From assembly GCF_004327355.1 (NCBI RefSeq), contig NZ_QJUM01000010.1:62001-126000 (forward strand): 64,000 nt of DNA. Direction: 5' to 3'. The DNA comes from Phytopseudomonas dryadis (lineage in GTDB: Bacteria; Pseudomonadota; Gammaproteobacteria; Pseudomonadales; Pseudomonadaceae). The position numbers and the translations under genes are program-made. This document shows positions 17,986 to 28,612 of the stretch, in pieces. The notes beneath the pieces are model-generated. The model was not told where the DNA came from. It searched no databases and saw nothing but the letters and a program-made list of their open reading frames with translations. Each line of letters begins with the position of its first letter. The stretch's first letter is position 1.

Positions 17986-18048
17986 TTTCAAATCAATCCG
18001 TTACGACGATTTTTCGATAGCTGGCGATAGTCCGCGAAGGACGTTCCG

Positions 18049-19629
18049 TCACTCCCACTCGATGGTCGCCGGCGGCTTGCTCGACACGTCGTAGGTGACG
18101 CGGGAGATGCCGTCGATTTCGTTGATGATCCGGCCGCTGACGGTTTCCAGCAACTCGTAGGGCAGGTGCGCCCAGCGGGCGGTCATGAAGTCGATGGTTT
18201 CCACCGCACGCAGGGCCACGACCCAGGCGTAGCGACGGCCGTCGCCGACCACGCCCACCGATCTCACCGGCTGGAACACCACGAAGGCCTGGCTGACCTT
18301 GTGGTACCAGTCGGCCTTGCGCAGTTCTTCGATGAAGATGTGGTCGGCACGGCGCAGCAGGTCGGCGTACTCCTTCTTCACTTCGCCGAGGATGCGCACG
18401 CCCAGGCCCGGGCCCGGGAACGGATGCCGGTAGACCATGTCGTAGGGCAGGCCCAGCTCCAGGCCGATGCGCCGCACTTCGTCCTTGAACAGTTCGCGCA
18501 GCGGTTCGACCAGCTTGAGGTTCATCTCTTCCGGCAGGCCGCCGACGTTGTGGTGCGACTTGATCACGTGGGCCTTGCCGCTCTTGGCGCCGGCCGACTC
18601 GATCACGTCCGGGTAGATGGTGCCCTGGGCGAGGAACTGGATGTTCTGCAGCTTGCTGGCTTCGGCATCGAACACGTCGATGAAGGTGCGGCCGATGATC
18701 TTGCGCTTCTTCTCCGGGTCGGCTTCGCCGGCCAGGTTGCCGAGGAACTGCGCTTCGGCGTTGGCGCGGATCACCTTGACGCCCATGTTCTCGGCGAACA
18801 TGGCCATCACCTGCTCGCCTTCGTGCAGGCGCAGCAGGCCGTTGTCGACGAACACGCAGGTCAGTTGATCGCCGATGGCCTTGTGCAGCAGCGCCGCGAC
18901 CACCGAGGAATCGACCCCGCCGGACAGGCCGAGCAGCACGTTGGCGTCGCCGACCTGCGCACGCACCTGGGCGATGGCGTCTTCGACGATGTTCGAAGCG
19001 GTCCACAGCGCCTCGCAGCCGCAGATGTCGAGGATGAAGCGCGACAGGATGCGACCGCCCTGCTTGGTGTGGGTCACTTCCGGGTGGAACTGCACGCCGT
19101 AGTAGCTGCGGCTGTCGTCGGCCATGCCGGCGATCGGGCAGCTCGGGGTGCTGGCCAGCAGGTGGAAATCCGGCGGAATCTCGGTGACCTTGTCGCCGTG
19201 GCTCATCCACACGTCCAGGCCCAGTACGCCATCGGCGTCGACATGGTCTTCGATGCCATCGAGCAGCTTGCTCTTGCCGACCACGTCGACGCGGGCATAG
19301 CCGAACTCGCGCAGATCGGAACCCTGGACGCGACCACCGAGCTGTTCAGCCATGGTCTGCATGCCGTAGCAGATGCCGAAGAGCGGCACGCCGAGGTCGA
19401 ACACCGCCTGCGGCGCGCGCGGGCTGTCGGCCGCATGCACCGACTCGGGGCCACCGGCGAGGATGATGCCGCGCGGAGCGAAGGCGCGGATGGCGTCATC
19501 GTCCATGTCGAAAGGATGGAGCTCGCAATACACGCCGATCTCGCGCACGCGGCGGGCGATCAACTGGGTGTACTGGGAACCGAAATCGAGGATCAGGATG
19601 CGGTGGGCGTGGATGTCAGGGCTGGACAT
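18049..19629 (-). CDS. guaA: GMP synthase (glutamine-hydrolysing)
   Basis: A 526-residue enzyme that aminates XMP to GMP with glutamine and ATP. The glutaminase domain has the nucleophile Cys in GICYGMQ (about residue 86) and the His-x-Glu of [10 protein letters not shown]. The ATP-pyrophosphatase loop [16 protein letters not shown] follows, and the C-terminal dimerisation domain ends in PATIEWE. ATG 19629 gives the family's length and the expected [20 protein letters not shown] opening. It lies 105 bases downstream of guaB. Its 3' end is a known integration target for genomic islands in many bacteria. Confidence 0.98.
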   Translation of the reverse strand: MSSPDIHAHRILILDFGSQYTQLIARRVREIGVYCELHPFDMDDDAIRAFAPRGIILAGGPESVHAADSPRAPQAVFDLGVPLFGICYGMQTMAEQLGGRVQGSDLREFGYARVDVVGKSKLLDGIEDHVDADGVLGLDVWMSHGDKVTEIPPDFHLLASTPSCPIAGMADDSRSYYGVQFHPEVTHTKQGGRILSRFILDICGCEALWTASNIVEDAIAQVRAQVGDANVLLGLSGGVDSSVVAALLHKAIGDQLTCVFVDNGLLRLHEGEQVMAMFAENMGVKVIRANAEAQFLGNLAGEADPEKKRKIIGRTFIDVFDAEASKLQNIQFLAQGTIYPDVIESAGAKSGKAHVIKSHHNVGGLPEEMNLKLVEPLRELFKDEVRRIGLELGLPYDMVYRHPFPGPGLGVRILGEVKKEYADLLRRADHIFIEELRKADWYHKVSQAFVVFQPVRSVGVVGDGRRYAWVVALRAVETIDFMTARWAHLPYELLETVSGRIINEIDGISRVTYDVSSKPPATIEWE

Positions 19630-19718
19630 ACTCGGGCTCTCACAAGAAAAGATTAAGCCACAAGCTCCAAGCTTCAAGCCGCAAGCAAAAGCGGCCGTTG
19701 ACTTGTAGCTTGCAGCTA

Positions 19719-21402
<1,684 letters not shown>

Positions 21403-21445
21403 TCAGGCTCAGGGAAGAGCTCCCCTCTTTCAGCGCCTTCAAGCG

Positions 21446-21745
21446 CTATACCCTCACCTGCACCAGCGACACCGGATGACCCAGGCGCTCGGCGAACTCC
21501 TCGATGAACGCCGGCCGCAGGCGTGCCGCGGCCCAGTCGTTGAAGATGAAGCCCAGGTTGGAAAAAGCGCAGGGCTGCAGGAACAGGAAGCCGTTGATGT
21601 CGTCCTCGTGGCCGCACTCGGGGCAGGTGAAATTGTCGGTTTCCCCTGGCATCCACGCCTCCAGGCTGTCGAACAGCGCCTCGCCGACTTCCTCGCGGCA
21701 CTCGGGACAACCGGCCTCCTCGAGAAAAGCCTCGGTCGGCGTGTA
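21446..21745 (-). pseudogene. N-terminally truncated zinc-ribbon protein
   Basis: One minus-strand frame, entered from a stop codon near 21760, reads VYTPTEAFLEEAGCPECREE, then an EALFDSLEAWMPGETDNFTC block with PECGHEDDINGF, and ends normally in PVSLVQVRV. Two C-x2-C pairs form a zinc ribbon. I know a longer Pseudomonas protein family with this C-terminus. The only in-frame ATG is at 21652, after the first Cys pair. The missing front end suggests the gene was cut when the adjacent foreign segment arrived. A short functional product from 21652 cannot be excluded. Confidence 0.5.
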
Positions 21746-21952
21746 GACACAGCGTCGGTAACGCCCTCAGCCGGACCATTCTGGTTCCTCCTCAATCATT
21801 CTGCTGTCTTTAGATTGTGAGAAGAACAAGTACCTCATCACTGCTGATACGTTTCGCCCGCTCATAAATCCCGTTTCGATCACACCGTGCGTCTGCGCCG
21901 GTGAGGTCGATGGCAGCTTCACATGACGAGCGCGGGCGTGGCGATCGTGCCG

Positions 21953-23014
21953 TCAGGGAGTCGTTGGATCGGCCCGACGCGGGAGAGGCGCAAAAATGGC
22001 AGAGCCGTGATGATCCCTGGCGAGCGGCATCCGTTGAATGTCCGTCACCTGTTCGTTTTTCAGATCATATTGCACCCGAAGGGCAACGTCGCCCTTTCGG
22101 CAACGCTTTCCGTCGCGCGTGGCATGCGTGCATGCCAGCACATAGGTGCGGATCACATCCACCCGCTCCGGGTCGAGTTCGGTCTCCCAAAGCATGACAA
22201 AGGTTTCCAGAATCACATCGTCATGTTTTCGCAGAAAGCTCTCGGCTTCCTTCCCTATGGCTTTTTTGAGTTCGTCGTTGAGCGCGTAGAACGGCAGAAA
22301 TCGCAATGCGCCAGCCTCGACGTCGGGCCGATCCAGGGAAAAAGTGACGGAATAAGCCGGGGCGCTTTGCAAGAAGTCGGGAACGGAGGCCTCGAAGTTC
22401 AGGGGATCGGGTGCTTGCGCTTTCCGCCCTGTGTCGTTGCTGCTGATGATGATCCTGATGGCGGAACGCTGGTCCCACCATGCCGAGTCGAGATACGCCG
22501 TCCGGAACGTCGTGACGCAGGCGGCGAGCGCGTCGACCACCTTGTGCTGGTTTTCGTTGGTCAGGCGTTGCTCGATGATCGGGACAAGACCGGACGTGCC
22601 GCCGTACCAATGTACGGCAAGAACGGGAATGCCGCAGTTTCGGAAGGTCGTATCGAGCGCGTTGATTTCCTGCCCAAAGGCGATGCCGCTGTCATAAGCC
22701 TTTCGCAGCCGCTCCTCGCATGGCGTTCCGAGCGTGCAATCGGCGGGGTTGCGGTCCATCGCGAAACGGATGCGGGTGACGGGATCGCCTTTGACAGCGA
22801 GCGTGACGTCATAGTAGCCCTTTTGCAGATGGGTGTCGTAGAGCTCGAGCTGACCCGGATAGATCGCTTCGGCCAGTTTCATGGCTGCTTGCCCCGCCTC
22901 TTCGCGCCCGGCCCCGCAACCGCTGGCGAGCGCCATCACGGCAATGACGGCCAATCCCCGCATCACCTGGCGCGCAATAGGGTTTCGGCGGCGGGTCGCG
23001 AAGAGGGCAATCAT
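21953..23014 (-). CDS. Lipoprotein of unknown function (foreign cluster)
   Basis: A 353-residue protein. Residues 1-33 form a positively charged, then hydrophobic, signal ending in the lipobox LASGC. An alternative ATG at 22960 would also keep the signal. The mature part has paired cysteines (DCTLGTPCEER, CTHATRDGKRC) and no recognised domain. It starts nine bases after the preceding gene's stop on the same strand, so the two are probably cotranscribed. It belongs to the 21.9-29.2 kb block of unrecognised envelope proteins. Confidence 0.65.
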   Translation of the reverse strand: MIALFATRRRNPIARQVMRGLAVIAVMALASGCGAGREEAGQAAMKLAEAIYPGQLELYDTHLQKGYYDVTLAVKGDPVTRIRFAMDRNPADCTLGTPCEERLRKAYDSGIAFGQEINALDTTFRNCGIPVLAVHWYGGTSGLVPIIEQRLTNENQHKVVDALAACVTTFRTAYLDSAWWDQRSAIRIIISSNDTGRKAQAPDPLNFEASVPDFLQSAPAYSVTFSLDRPDVEAGALRFLPFYALNDELKKAIGKEAESFLRKHDDVILETFVMLWETELDPERVDVIRTYVLACTHATRDGKRCRKGDVALRVQYDLKNEQVTDIQRMPLARDHHGSAIFAPLPRRADPTTP

Positions 23015-23023
23015 GGGCTTGTC

Positions 23024-23488
23024 TTACCGGGCCCGGTAGGAGAGGTTGCACAATTCGCCATTCTCAAACGCCGTCAGCTTGATGTCGTCGGTCCCGCCGG
23101 TCCAGTCGGTGATTGTGATGGTGCCCGCACTCATGCTGGTTCCAGGGCCATGTTCCTGCACCAGATGGTCGTGCAACGCCTTGCAGTCATCCGCCGAAAC
23201 GGGGTTGATCAGGACAAAAGCCAGCCGGTCATCGGTGTCGAAGAGCAGGGAGACCGTCGTCGCGATGCCGGCCAGCCGGTAATCGGTCTTGACGAGCGGC
23301 GCATAGGTCGCATCCCCTTCCTCGTAGAGTTCGCTCGCCGCAGGCGCATGCGCCTTTGCATTCGCCAAAGCGGACAGCACCTCGTCGGGCGACATGCCCC
23401 ATCGTGTCGTTTCCCAGTCCGCACGGGCAGGGAGGGCGGCGAGCGCCATCGCCATGATGCTCAGGAAGGCTGAGGGTTTGATTGGCAT
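23024..23488 (-). CDS. Small periplasmic protein of unknown function (foreign cluster)
   Basis: A 154-residue protein with a cleavable signal (MPIKPSAFLSIMAMALAALP, cleavage after ARA). The mature start DWETTRWGMSPDEVLSAL has the W-G-M-x-x-x-E-V pattern seen in small secreted proteins of several proteobacteria. Two cysteines (DDCKAL, GELCNLSY) could form a disulphide. GGAG lies eight bases before ATG 23488. It precedes the lipoprotein gene by nine bases. Function unknown. Confidence 0.65.
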   Translation of the reverse strand: MPIKPSAFLSIMAMALAALPARADWETTRWGMSPDEVLSALANAKAHAPAASELYEEGDATYAPLVKTDYRLAGIATTVSLLFDTDDRLAFVLINPVSADDCKALHDHLVQEHGPGTSMSAGTITITDWTGGTDDIKLTAFENGELCNLSYRAR

Positions 23489-23527
23489 GGTCGGTTCTCC
23501 ATCATGCTCATTCGCCGTTCGGCCGGA

Positions 23528-24235
23528 TCATTGCGCCTGCGCGCGCTTCAGGTACTCCTCCTTCAGGAATACAGATGCGTCGAGATCCCGGTTGATCTCG
23601 TCCACGAGGGAGCCCATCTGCCGCGCTGTTTGCCCTGGGCCGCATTCGGCCGGAGGATCGGATCGGCGGCGTTCGGTCTCCGCGACGATCGCGTCCTGTT
23701 CTTCCTGCGGAAGGAAATCGGGAATGCTGAGGGCCTCCTGTGTATCCACCCGGTAACGGCCCCCGTGGCACAGGTCGGCATAGTCCATGTGGGAACGCGT
23801 ATAGATGATCATGAGGACTTTATTCCTGCGCAGCGCCCCGGAATAGCCTTCGGCAGTATCGGGTCTAACGAGGATCTGGGGCCGCGCATCCGGCCCGAGC
23901 CGCGTGTACGTGAGCTCGGGCAGGTTCCGGTCTGGCAGCAGCCAGTCCCAGGGGTCTATCCGCACGACATCGAAAGCGGCAACAACCTGAACGACGCCAA
24001 GCAAACCGGCCAATGCCCCGAGCGCCTTTCGCGCCACGCTGCCGGATGCCGAAGGCTTCAGGATCGACAAAGCCATGCCGACGGCAACCAGGCCCAGAAC
24101 GACGCCGAGGATGTTGAAGCGGTTGTCCGCCGTCACGACGCCGTTGACCCGGACCGTGTCCTGCGACCCGAGAAAGACAAAGAACGGGATGATCGCAAGA
24201 ATGATGGCAATGAGAGGTTTCTTCAAATGAGACAT
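23528..24235 (-). CDS. Membrane protein of unknown function (foreign cluster)
   Basis: From ATG 24235 the product has 235 residues; an in-frame ATG at 24271 would add twelve more. Hydrophobic segments at about 7-22, 36-54 and 66-88 anchor the N-terminal half. The soluble C-terminal half carries two cysteines (ADLCHGGRY, PPAECGPGQ) and ends in a charged helix. The overall plan resembles that of the product at 28613-29185, with membrane anchors and a periplasmic-looking domain. No family recognised. Confidence 0.6.
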   Translation of the reverse strand: MSHLKKPLIAIILAIIPFFVFLGSQDTVRVNGVVTADNRFNILGVVLGLVAVGMALSILKPSASGSVARKALGALAGLLGVVQVVAAFDVVRIDPWDWLLPDRNLPELTYTRLGPDARPQILVRPDTAEGYSGALRRNKVLMIIYTRSHMDYADLCHGGRYRVDTQEALSIPDFLPQEEQDAIVAETERRRSDPPAECGPGQTARQMGSLVDEINRDLDASVFLKEEYLKRAQAQ

Positions 24236-24295
24236 TTCATATTCCAGCAGTAACAGGCCTGTCTCGGCCATGTGAGGCCTTCAGATCATGAATGA

Positions 24296-24660
24296 TCAGG
24301 GGCAGATACCCTGCTTCTTGAGCTTCTGGTGGTAGGCCATGCCCTGTTTGCGGGCGTAGGCAACCGCCGCCGCCCTTCCCGCTGCATGATCCGCATGGCC
24401 TGTGCTTCCATCCTGCGGCGCTCGGCAGGGGGCATGGAGTCGGCGGAGCAAGCCGGCTTCGACGCCTTGCGGTTTGTCGGGGTATTCTTTCGTGACGCAG
24501 GTTTCGTTCTCTGGCTGTTCTGGTGGTCCTGCAGCCGGTTCCACCGCTGGGTATCCAGATGCCGGTCCAGAGTGTTCATGTCATATGCCATGCCGCGATC
24601 GATGAACGAGAACAGGGCAAAAACCGTGAGCGAAACTATTCCCAATCTGTATGACGTCAT
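24296..24660 (-). pseudogene. Frameshifted small secreted protein gene (foreign cluster)
   Basis: From ATG 24660 the product begins with a signal (YRLGIVSLTVFALFSFIDRG) and continues through PACSADSMPPAERRRMEAQA. In this frame it then runs into a low-complexity RRRLPTPANR tail. A one-base shift near 24364-24380 (a GGGAAGGGCGGCGGCGG tract) restores AVAYARKQGMAYHQKLKKQG and ICP, ending at 24296. The paired Cys residues and ICP ending look like the natural C-terminus, so the gene is probably broken by a frameshift, or contains a sequencing error in the G-rich tract. Confidence 0.5.
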
Positions 24661-24874
24661 TGCTGATCTGCTTTTCCACCCGTGTTCGCGATGTTCGGAA
24701 CAATGGCACATCTTGTAACCGTCGCCCTGACCCTTGATGATATTTCGACGTTTGGAACTGTAACGACCTTTGCCATTTGCGACTTTTTTTTAAGGAAATT
24801 GCAAGTGGCCACCAAGTTTGAGAGTTTCGTCAGCGTCTGTCATTGCAGGGGAAACCACTGAAAGGACGAGCGAT
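24661..24874. promoter_or_regulatory. AT-rich divergent control region of the foreign cluster
   Basis: This 214-base gap separates the minus-strand genes at 21.9-24.7 kb from the plus-strand 536-residue gene. It is clearly more AT-rich than its surroundings, with a run of nine T near 24784-24792. It probably holds promoters in both directions. I cannot assign -10 and -35 boxes with confidence. Confidence 0.35.
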
Positions 24875-26485
24875 ATGATGATGTCCGGAAGAAAACGGCG
24901 GCGCGAGGTCCTCGCTCTGGCCCTTGCTTTTTCGTTGGCGCTCATAGCCTCTGAGGCACGTGCCACGACCGAGGCGGAATTCAACGCTGCACTGTCGGAG
25001 GCGGCCAGCCGGGTGGTGACGGCGCGTACGCTCAAGACGCTTTGCGACGAGCGGGACCCTGCCGACGAAAGCGCCCGGCGCGATGCGCTGGCGAGTTGGA
25101 CCCAACGCAACGATATCGCCGACTACGATGCGGTCATGGCCGCGCTCGAGCGCAGGAGCGATGGGTTGCGAAAGGAGATAGAAGACAATCTGGCCCGTGC
25201 GCGCACGCAGATCGGGCAGGCGCTCGATGAGGATGCGACGCATTGCGGAGACCTCACCGCCTTTCTTGCCGACGAAAAATACACGATCAAGCCGGTCGTG
25301 CGGACGCTGCGCAGAATGGCGCGCGACTTCGATCTGGACATGGCGACACCGCAGCCGGACGCGCCGGAGGTGACGGCGAAGCTTGTGGGGCTGGCGCATC
25401 TGTCGGTTCTGGCCGAAGCGGAGATGGCCGCCGTCGGCTCCCATGAGGGTGCGCTCAAGGATCGCGATCTGCGTAGAGCCCGTGAAGCCCGGCTGGAAGA
25501 CCACCTCGAAAGGCAAGGGGCTGTCGCGGGATACGGCCGCGTGGTCTCCGACGACGCGTTGCGCGAGTGGCGCGGAGCCAAGCAATCCCGCTTCTCCCTG
25601 TCCTGCCGCAGCTTCCGCGACGAGGCGCAAGAGGCGCGCATGAAGAATGCGCGCGGGCAGAACATGGTCGTGGTCGGCCAGCCGCGCAGCGTGGTCGACG
25701 GAGAAAATGCCCGGATAAACCTTCGCGACTGCCGGCTCTTCACCTTGGAGGAAACGAGGGAGACCATCGCTGAAACGGATGACGAGGCCGGCCTCGTACA
25801 CAGGCCGCCGGAAGCCGACGAGGTCTATGCCGGCCCCGGCAAGGGCATGGCCATGAAGGATATCGATCGCGTTCTCTACGTGGCGGAATTCGAGAACCGC
25901 CTGGACGGCTTCGGCAACGGCTACACCCATCGCGAGGAAAATGTCTATGTCCTGCTGAGGGACGGGACGGCCTATCGGCATGCGTGGAGCTTCCCCTTCA
26001 CGGACCTCGATGTGGCAACGTCGAAAGAGCGTGAACCGGGGCGCTGGATGACATGGTCGAAAGGCTGGACGGGAAAGGTCACGCTGTCGCAGGACGGAGA
26101 CGAAATCGACCTTTCGAAGGCGCAGGAACTCGCGTCGCTGCCGGCGGATACGCGTCTCGACCACAGCTACTATTTCCTCAATGTCGGCATGGGCGGCATC
26201 CGGCGTGACCGGTCCTTCGTGTTCAATCCTGACGGAACCGTCACCCATGCGCGCGGCGGCTTCGTCGCCGGCAATTTCGCCACCAGCTACATGATCGTCA
26301 CCAGCAATCGCGACAACAGCGTCACCTCGACCTACCGCTTCGAGGATTACGCGCTCGTCCTGTCACATCCGGAGGGAGAGGAACGTCGTTTCTTCGCCGT
26401 GTTCGGGAGCGCCGAGAAAAGCGATCCCGACGATGTGATCATAGATGGCGTGGTCTACTGGACCCGCAAGGCCAAAGAGGAATAG
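24875..26485 (+). CDS. Large periplasmic protein of unknown function (foreign cluster)
   Basis: A 536-residue protein. AGGA at 24863 lies eight bases before ATG 24875, which gives a signal peptide (RKRRREVLALALAFSLALIA, cleavage after EARA). An all-helical charged region (about residues 35-230) contains coiled-coil-like stretches. It is followed by a beta-rich C-terminal domain with DGTAYRHAWSFPFTDLD, FVFNPDGTVTHARGGFVAGN and RFFAVFG. The latter resembles lipocalin-like sheets in which a ligand or polymer might bind, but no family is assigned. It is the only plus-strand gene in the cluster. Confidence 0.65.
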   Translation: MMMSGRKRRREVLALALAFSLALIASEARATTEAEFNAALSEAASRVVTARTLKTLCDERDPADESARRDALASWTQRNDIADYDAVMAALERRSDGLRKEIEDNLARARTQIGQALDEDATHCGDLTAFLADEKYTIKPVVRTLRRMARDFDLDMATPQPDAPEVTAKLVGLAHLSVLAEAEMAAVGSHEGALKDRDLRRAREARLEDHLERQGAVAGYGRVVSDDALREWRGAKQSRFSLSCRSFRDEAQEARMKNARGQNMVVVGQPRSVVDGENARINLRDCRLFTLEETRETIAETDDEAGLVHRPPEADEVYAGPGKGMAMKDIDRVLYVAEFENRLDGFGNGYTHREENVYVLLRDGTAYRHAWSFPFTDLDVATSKEREPGRWMTWSKGWTGKVTLSQDGDEIDLSKAQELASLPADTRLDHSYYFLNVGMGGIRRDRSFVFNPDGTVTHARGGFVAGNFATSYMIVTSNRDNSVTSTYRFEDYALVLSHPEGEERRFFAVFGSAEKSDPDDVIIDGVVYWTRKAKEE

Positions 26486-26498
26486 GACGGCAGCCTGA

Positions 26499-27002
26499 TC
26501 AGTTTCCCGTTTCGGCGCGGTATCTTTCGAGATAGTCCCTGAACCGCTGATCGTTCGGGTTGCCGTCGATACGGTAGGGCTGATCGTAGGAAAAGGTGAA
26601 GGCGAAGCGGCCGTCGCGCTCGATCACGAGATCGCAGACCGTCCACCAGTTCCCGCTCTGGGCCTGCATGAGCGCGGCCAGCCGCTGGAAGCCTTTACGA
26701 GCCGCGGGTGAAAGCCGGAAGCCGATTTTCTCCAGCGATTCGTTGGGACGTCTGGCGATGGTGAAATTCAGGCTGCTGGTGCGAACTTGCGGTTGATCCC
26801 ACAGCGCCTCGTGATTGACGACGATCCGTAGCCAGTCGCGATCCTCCCATTCACCGTCGTACAGATCCGTGATGCTCGCGGCCACGGCCCGCACGAGCTC
26901 GGTCTGGCAGATCTCGATTTCGGTGGGGGGCGCGGAGGCGCGCGGCGGGTTTCCGGCCGTGACGCCGCCATCCTTCTTTCCGCCGAACAGTTTTTTCCAC
27001 AT
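26499..27002 (-). CDS. Cytosolic protein, possibly YezG/DUF600-like
   Basis: A 167-residue protein from ATG 27002 (MWKKLFGGKKDGG) with no signal peptide, unlike its neighbours. The end of the protein, WWTVCDLVIERDGRFAFTF then SYDQPYRID, resembles the W...dGkF...F.Yd core of YezG/DUF600 proteins, some of which are immunity proteins to polymorphic toxins. The match is by eye and weak. It converges with the large periplasmic gene (13 bases between stops) and starts 11 bases after the stop of the next upstream gene. Confidence 0.5.
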   Translation of the reverse strand: MWKKLFGGKKDGGVTAGNPPRASAPPTEIEICQTELVRAVAASITDLYDGEWEDRDWLRIVVNHEALWDQPQVRTSSLNFTIARRPNESLEKIGFRLSPAARKGFQRLAALMQAQSGNWWTVCDLVIERDGRFAFTFSYDQPYRIDGNPNDQRFRDYLERYRAETGN

Positions 27003-27013
27003 GGCGCTTCTCC

Positions 27014-27382
27014 CTATTCGCCCTGACCGTCGGCAAGGCCGACAATCACAAGCCGGCCGCCCTCGAAGTATCCATAGGCAAGGATTGACCCCTGCGGCGT
27101 CTGCCATGCCTGCTCGATGAGATGCCTGTGCGCGGCCGAGCCGGACAAGGCCGGCAGTTGCGTGCCCGACCACAGCGGCACGGAAGGGTGAGACCGGCCG
27201 TCTTCATGGACTTCGATGATGCCCCTGCGGGGACATGGCTCCCTGACACACAGGATGCCCGTGTCGCCGATGCGCATCAAAATCGCCTGATCGGCGGCAG
27301 GAGACGCAGTTGTCACGCCAACCATTCCCAGCATTCCCAGCAAGACGATGGTGCCTGGTAGCCTGGACGACAGGCGCATCAC
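27014..27382 (-). CDS. Small secreted protein of unknown function (foreign cluster)
   Basis: A 122-residue protein with a signal peptide (residues 1-27, cleavage after TTASPA). The mature part opens with MRIGDTGILCVREPCPRRGI, a short C-x4-C pair, and ends in a compact hydrophobic strand region. Its ATG overlaps the stop of the upstream gene by four bases (ATGA), so the pair is translationally coupled. No recognised family. Confidence 0.6.
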   Translation of the reverse strand: MMRLSSRLPGTIVLLGMLGMVGVTTASPAADQAILMRIGDTGILCVREPCPRRGIIEVHEDGRSHPSVPLWSGTQLPALSGSAAHRHLIEQAWQTPQGSILAYGYFEGGRLVIVGLADGQGE

Positions 27383-28521
27383 TGCGTTTCACCGATCTGT
27401 AGCACCGTGAATTCCCGGCGCATGACAGCGTCCAAGACACGACGCGCCAGAACCGGGGACGCCGCGTCGGGAGCGGCGTCGATAAAGGTAACGGTCGCGG
27501 CGCACAATCCGCTTCCGCTCTCGACCGACGTCCCCGAGATTTCCGCCGGGTTCCGCTCCTGCATGGTCTGGTTCCACCGCGCCTCGATCTGCGCGATCGC
27601 CGTATCGGCGATGGCGCAGTCTTGATAGGCGAGCGACACCACCAATGCAGGCGTATCGCCAGCCTGCGCATCAACCAGAAGGCCGCCCAGATAGGGCGGA
27701 ATACCCTTTTGTGCGGTTTCCATCTGCGCCTCGATCGCCGCGCGCATATCATCGATGTTCTGCGCATCGGGGACCAGCATCCGGTCCGGATCGATGGAGG
27801 CCAATCCCAGGACGGGCGAGATCAGCATGGCCTGGATCAGCGTGCCGTCCGTCAAGGCACCGTCGATGCCGTCGAGTGCCGTTGCCACGACGATGTTGCC
27901 GGCGGCGCCGGCATCGCCTTCCCCCAAAAGCAGATTGGCCATCGCCTCGGGTGCCGGCGCCTGGATCAGGACGCTGCCCTGCCGGGCGACGAAACTGGCC
28001 TGGCCGACGGCGCCCCGCCAGGGATTGCGCGGATCGATCGCGGAGGGGTCGAGGGCGTTCGGCTTGCCATTGCCCAGCACGCCGTCGCCCGCGGAAACGA
28101 AACCAAGGCCGGCGAGCCCGGTCATCATCTCGCCGGCGGCCGCCTCATCGGCGAGGCCCCAATAGCTGACCGCGAAATGCGACTGCCCGAAACCGGCAAA
28201 ATACCTGATCTCCCTTGCGTCTATGCCGGCCTTTTCCTTCCACTCCTCGGGAAAGCCCGGCAGCGCGCTGGCCATGACATTGACCGGCGCGACGAAGCGT
28301 CCGAAGTTGAGCCGGTTCAAGGCCTCGGCAGGCGATGCGGAAGGGTTCAACTGCCAGAGCGCCGCCATGTCGACGAAATAGGCCTGATCCGCAACGGGAT
28401 TGGTGAGGACGATCTCGGGAAGCTGGCCGAGCGCCTCGCGCAAGGTGGCGGTGCTGTCCTGGGCGTGGCACAGGGCGCCCGTGGTCATCAAGATGGCAGT
28501 GGCGAAGAGGGCAAGACGCAT
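27379..28521 (-). CDS. Periplasmic protein of unknown function (foreign cluster)
   Basis: A 380-residue protein with a signal peptide (RLALFATAILMTTGALCHAQ), starting at ATG 28521 after a strong AAAGGAGAA site. The mature protein has repeated alanine-rich helices and two cysteines near the C-terminus (YQDCAIADT, SGLCAATVTF). There is no enzyme motif. It appears to be the first or second gene of a minus-strand operon (28613, 27379, 27014, 26499). Function unknown. Confidence 0.65.
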   Translation of the reverse strand: MRLALFATAILMTTGALCHAQDSTATLREALGQLPEIVLTNPVADQAYFVDMAALWQLNPSASPAEALNRLNFGRFVAPVNVMASALPGFPEEWKEKAGIDAREIRYFAGFGQSHFAVSYWGLADEAAAGEMMTGLAGLGFVSAGDGVLGNGKPNALDPSAIDPRNPWRGAVGQASFVARQGSVLIQAPAPEAMANLLLGEGDAGAAGNIVVATALDGIDGALTDGTLIQAMLISPVLGLASIDPDRMLVPDAQNIDDMRAAIEAQMETAQKGIPPYLGGLLVDAQAGDTPALVVSLAYQDCAIADTAIAQIEARWNQTMQERNPAEISGTSVESGSGLCAATVTFIDAAPDAASPVLARRVLDAVMRREFTVLQIGETQ

Positions 28522-28612
28522 GGGGTTCTCCTTTCCTGTTTTCATACCAGACGCCCGGAGGCGCGCCGACCTTGGCCCCGGGCGAAGAATTCCCGGAAGA
28601 TTCTGCACGCGT

